NCBI GenBank assembly: GCA_019916065.1
Contig: CM034238.1
Coordinates: 5,684,363-5,748,362, forward strand
DNA from: Vitellaria paradoxa
Lineage: Eukaryota > Streptophyta > Magnoliopsida > Ericales > Sapotaceae
DNA length: 64,000 bases
Direction of reading: 5' to 3'
The number at the start of each line of letters is the position of its first letter. Position 1 is the first letter of the stretch. Of the stretch, positions 60,300-64,000 are shown piece after piece. Both the position numbers and the translations under genes were made by a program. The notes under the pieces were generated by a model. It saw only the letters and a program-made list of their open reading frames with translations, searched no databases and had not been told where the DNA came from.

Positions 60300-63200
60300 T
60301 ACAGGGGGTATCAGATTGGAAACCTAAAAATCGAGCAGAGATGGGGGTTGAGAGATGGTGTGAATACTTGATTGGTAGATTCTGAGTGTTGTAGATGTTT
60401 TTTATTAGTTAAAAGAGGTGTTTTGTGCGTGCATATGTGCTACTTAACATCATCATTGTCTAGCGCCTGGACGATTACAGCTAGGTGCATAAAGAAATAT
60501 AACACTTCTAGCTATAAGACAAAGCCATGGTAGGCAAAGCTTCTAACCAACGTAGCACCAGCTGGGGTTGCCATGAAAAGCACACAATCTTCAATTGATG
60601 CGTGTCCATCCTTAGCCAAGCTACGTAGCTCATGCTCAGGTAGTTTATTAGAAAAACTCAAAATTGAGCTCCAATTAGCTCTCTTGTTAAACAAATAAAC
60701 ACAAACAACCCACCTATATGCCAAGTGGATACCAAACTGTTTATAAAAGAATAAAACAACTCATTAAATATGCAAGTTTAAAGAAATAAATTAAATGAAT
60801 TCATTAGGTGGTGTGAAATCTGAACTCAGCAAGATTAAAAAATGTGTTTTAAAGTTTGGCTAGGCTTGTTCTTAGCACTTAGCAAGCTTATAATTGTGGA
60901 TTGGTTATTTTAACAATAAGCCAAATTGGAAAGAGTCCAAATCACTAAACCGATGGAAAAAGATCAAAATTAGAACATTGAAGCACAACACAAATCCCAA
61001 TGCACAGATCTAATTCAAAGATTGTATTTCCTATTTTAGGTTTTATACAATCTACACAGCTTGGCTTGTTCATTGAATGAGCATAAAATTAAATTTCAAC
61101 CTTTGTTCACTTACAAAAAATGAGCGAGCATGAACAATATTGTCACCAAGCACAATTCAAGCTTCGGGATCAACTCAGCTTACTCATAATCCTACTTTTG
61201 ATCTTTTGTTTCCTTTGTGTGTGTGTGGGGCACGCGCACACGCACACGCACACGCACATTTAGCTCAAATTGTGAAGTATTCAAGAGTTAATATATGAAT
61301 AATTTGGGGGAAAGGGAGCAAGTTAGTGTTTCAACTCAAGAAACAACACAATAGAGGGATCTTGTGTAATCGAGGTTTGGCATGCAATGGGTATTCCCTG
61401 AAAAAGGTTAACAAGTGTTTGATGCTTGGTGAGATGTTAAGTTAATTCCTTTTTGTATATTTTGGTTGATTCAGGGAGAGAGGAATAAGAAAAAATTCAA
61501 AGGTCCAGAGTTACCTATTTATAGATTGAAGGCTAATTTTTTGACTATTTTGTATAGGTGGCTATCAGGGGTATAGAACCAGATTTGAATAGCTTCATGA
61601 ATTTTAGCGTTTGGAATTGTAATTGGCCTCCCAAAAGTTTTTTTATAGGGAGAACATCCCCTTGATGCTATATTGAATAAAATTTTATTTATTTATATAT
61701 ATATAATAAGTGTCATAAGCTAAAAAAAATGTTTCTAGGGCAAGGAAAAATTGAAAAACATTTGCAAGGGCTTTTAAGCAAAGAAATAAGCAAGTTGGAG
61801 TTAACATACTTGACACCAAAAACAAGGGGGGGGGGCATGCACACACACTTTTCTTTTCTTCTCTTTTTCCTTGCCTTATGATGTTAGTTAGCCCTTTAAT
61901 ATAAAGTGAAAAAAAAAAAAAAAAAACTGACAACCTAGGAGCTGACACCACCAACCGAGCCACATTAAGCCCATGGCCGGACCATAAACCTAGAGGAAAT
62001 GTGCCCGGCCCACCACACACTTGCCCCAGTTAAGGTTGAAGCTAAGGTGACTAACTATAAGGAAACTTAAAGTCAAAGAAAATTATGCCACAACAGGTCA
62101 ACAAGGCACAATTTAGAGTAGGCCATTGGAGGCAATTTACCAATGCACAAGCCAATTTTGGAGTTAAGTGAAAAGTTTTTGGCCCACAAAGTTTGTGCTT
62201 TAATTCAAAATGTGATTGAAAAAATGCTACAACAAACCAAATGGAATTGCAGGTTGGAGCAAGCCATGCTCCAGAGGGGTGGCTTTGGGCTTTAGCTTTG
62301 CAGGTTGAGTTCCCTGCTTGTGAGTCAGATGCTTAAGTAGCAAGCCCACCCCAAGATGAGTACTCTGCTATTCCAACTTCCCCAGACAGCAGCGTCTTGG
62401 TTTGAATTAAGCCTCTTTGTGCCCTCGTTCAACTCCTCCATGGAGGAGAAGATTTTTGCCAATTTATCCTAGGAAGCTTCTTCTAGGTTCAATTCTTCTT
62501 CAATTTTATCAATATAGGGCTGCCTTGTGACTTTCTTCGTGACTTGACTGCTAGACAGCTTTCCTTTGGCGATATCATATCTAAGAGGTAGCACTAGGAC
62601 CTGGACATATACCTAAATTTTTGAGATAAAAAGTTAAGAATTTGTTTAGCTGAATTCAATTTTCTGGGGAAAAAAAAAACAAAAACAAAAAAAAACAATT
62701 GTTGGGTTTTAGTGCTAAGAAAATAGTTAAGGATTCTTCTACAAGAAACAAAATACTTTGGAATTGAAGTATCAGGTTTTTAACATAAAATTTTGAAGCT
62801 TGTTTAATTTGATTAAGTTTTTGCCAAATGCAGTTGTTGAGCCTAGGTATTCAAAAAATAGTGGTTTTTAGACATTTGGTAACCAATGTAAAATTTAGCT
62901 TTTTCGTCAACTTTTGTAAAATAAACTATTTAATAACACAACCAGCTTTCTGAGTCATGGAAGTGAGAAAATTGCATCACAATGGGCCAAAAGGGAGCAC
63001 AAATTGAAGCAGACTTTGCCCACAACGGGTTCAAGTGCAGAAAAGTATTGAACAACACTTGTAAGTGGCATATACCAAAGAACATAGCAATTTGGAATTC
63101 AAGTACTGCTTTTTAGGCTAAACAAAATTTAGATCTCTAATTTTAAGTTCCAAAATAAAAATGGAACAACATTCAAAATGGGTACCAAAGGGGTGACTTT

Positions 63201-64000
63201 GGTACCAAAAGTGGTTTCCAGCACTTGCAAAGCCTTTTTCTTAGCGAGAAAAATGTATATAATTAGAAGTAGCAGCAATTGGTTCAAATGGTTCTAAGTT
63301 TCACTTAAAAGTGGGAGCAAATTGTGTCAAAATGCACCAACTGGGCAAATAAATTTTAGTAAAGGAAAGCACAGAACGGGTTTCAGGCATATAAAAGCAT
63401 TAGAGAAGGTTGCATTCTCTCAAAGAACAAAATTGATTCGGAACTAAGAGTACCAATTTCCAGGCAAAATAGTTAGAAAATTGAATGAAAGTCAATTTGA
63501 AAAAATTGGATCACGGTTGTCATGTTAGATGTGTATTTTACAATAATGAGCATTAGTGGATCTTCATGAGTATGTTGATGGTTCCATTGTGATGGTACTG
63601 GTTGTAGTGAGTTCAAACAATATAAATTATTTGAGAGTTCATTAACAGCGATTGTTATAAGGGTGGTGAAATGGCTTGGTGTTTAGGAGCATGTAATTGA
63701 TGTTAATGGGTTTAGATAAGAGTATCAATAGCCAAAATGAAGACCACCCAATCATAACCATTTCCCCAAACCTTCACATCGATATAGATGTACTTGCTAG
63801 CTACCTTTAACATGCTTTAAAGATTCGTGGATCAATCAAGGCCAATTTCTTCTTGCAAAAGGAAAAAAAAAAAAAAAAATCTTCAAAATTATATTTTAAT
63901 GCAACAAACAACCACTCACAGACCCCACAAACATATCAAAGCAATGAGACAAAGCATCGCACAACCCAACGCCTCTAAATCAACAAAAAGTTGTTAAACC
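60300..64000. other. Flank upstream of KUP, no recognised gene
   Basis: AT-rich. Two short stretches look faintly coding on the minus strand: 60724-60512 (70 codons, ends TPAGATLVRSFAYHGFVL) and about 62590-62390 (KIEEELNLEEAS, stop, then DKLAKIFSSMEELNEGTKRL). I recognise neither; they may be decayed transposon or gene fragments. An alternating GT/CA tract is at about 61217-61258. Confidence 0.5.
61217..61258. repeat. Alternating purine-pyrimidine tract (GT)n...(CACACG)n
   Basis: A GT run, a short G4, then CACGCGCACACGCACACG. Almost fully alternating purine and pyrimidine. Confidence 0.8.

Noticed and set aside
1..64000. CRISPR array, bacterial operon or phage-like system
   Set aside because: Introns, splice phases and element types are those of a plant nuclear genome; the only regular array is the 60-68 bp minisatellite, whose units are directly adjacent without unique spacers.

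Overview
The window is nuclear DNA of a flowering plant. Introns are AT-rich with GT-AG borders, the genes encode plant-specific families (a DA1-related peptidase, plastid-type copper-binding proteins, a KUP7-like potassium transporter), and plant-type L1 LINEs, Ty1/copia elements and Ty3/gypsy-like LTRs sit in introns. Retroelement density and long introns suit a woody eudicot; I cannot name the species.

Layout. (1) About 4.7-33.1 kb, + strand: a DA1-related (DAR) gene. Two ubiquitin-interaction-motif exons (4698-4788, 5492-5573) are split from seven clean 3' exons (29263-33082, ending in the HEMMH metallopeptidase region) by a 23.7 kb interval. That interval holds a decayed full-size L1 LINE (about 6.49-12.25 kb), a truncated LINE tail with a 22-bp target duplication (12553-12768), and a four-level nest: a gypsy-like solo LTR (12840-28953) split by copia element B (about 13659-28779), whose low-coordinate LTR is split by copia element A (14166-21722), whose integrase is split by a second gypsy-like solo LTR (16955-19001). 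The exon for the first LIM zinc finger is missing or decayed, so the gene may be broken. (2) 34.8-37.4 kb and 38.7-42.3 kb, + strand: two tandem copies of a short gene encoding a transit-like peptide plus one heavy-metal-binding domain (CGGC and CDGC metal sites), matching the N-terminus of the plastid copper ATPase PAA1/HMA6 but with no ATPase exons. They look like PCH1-type plastid copper chaperones. (3) 60.13-43.30 kb, - strand: a KUP7-like K+ transporter of ten exons with every splice site canonical and phases consistent. It has one TAA at codon 81, close to the exon 1 donor, and an alternative in-phase GT that would remove it. Copia element C (46239-51405) fills intron 7, a hAT-type MITE lies in intron 5 and a five-copy minisatellite in intron 9. 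(4) 60.3-64 kb: KUP promoter and flank with no recognisable gene.

The three host loci are not an obvious pathway. The shared theme is retroposition: nested LTR elements, LINEs, a SINE, two related MITEs, and a set of at least four tiny poly-A insertions with the common 3' end (TA)ATTACC-An or TTAACC-An, each flanked by 12-17 bp target duplications. That set and the KUP stop/donor arrangement are the least ordinary things here.
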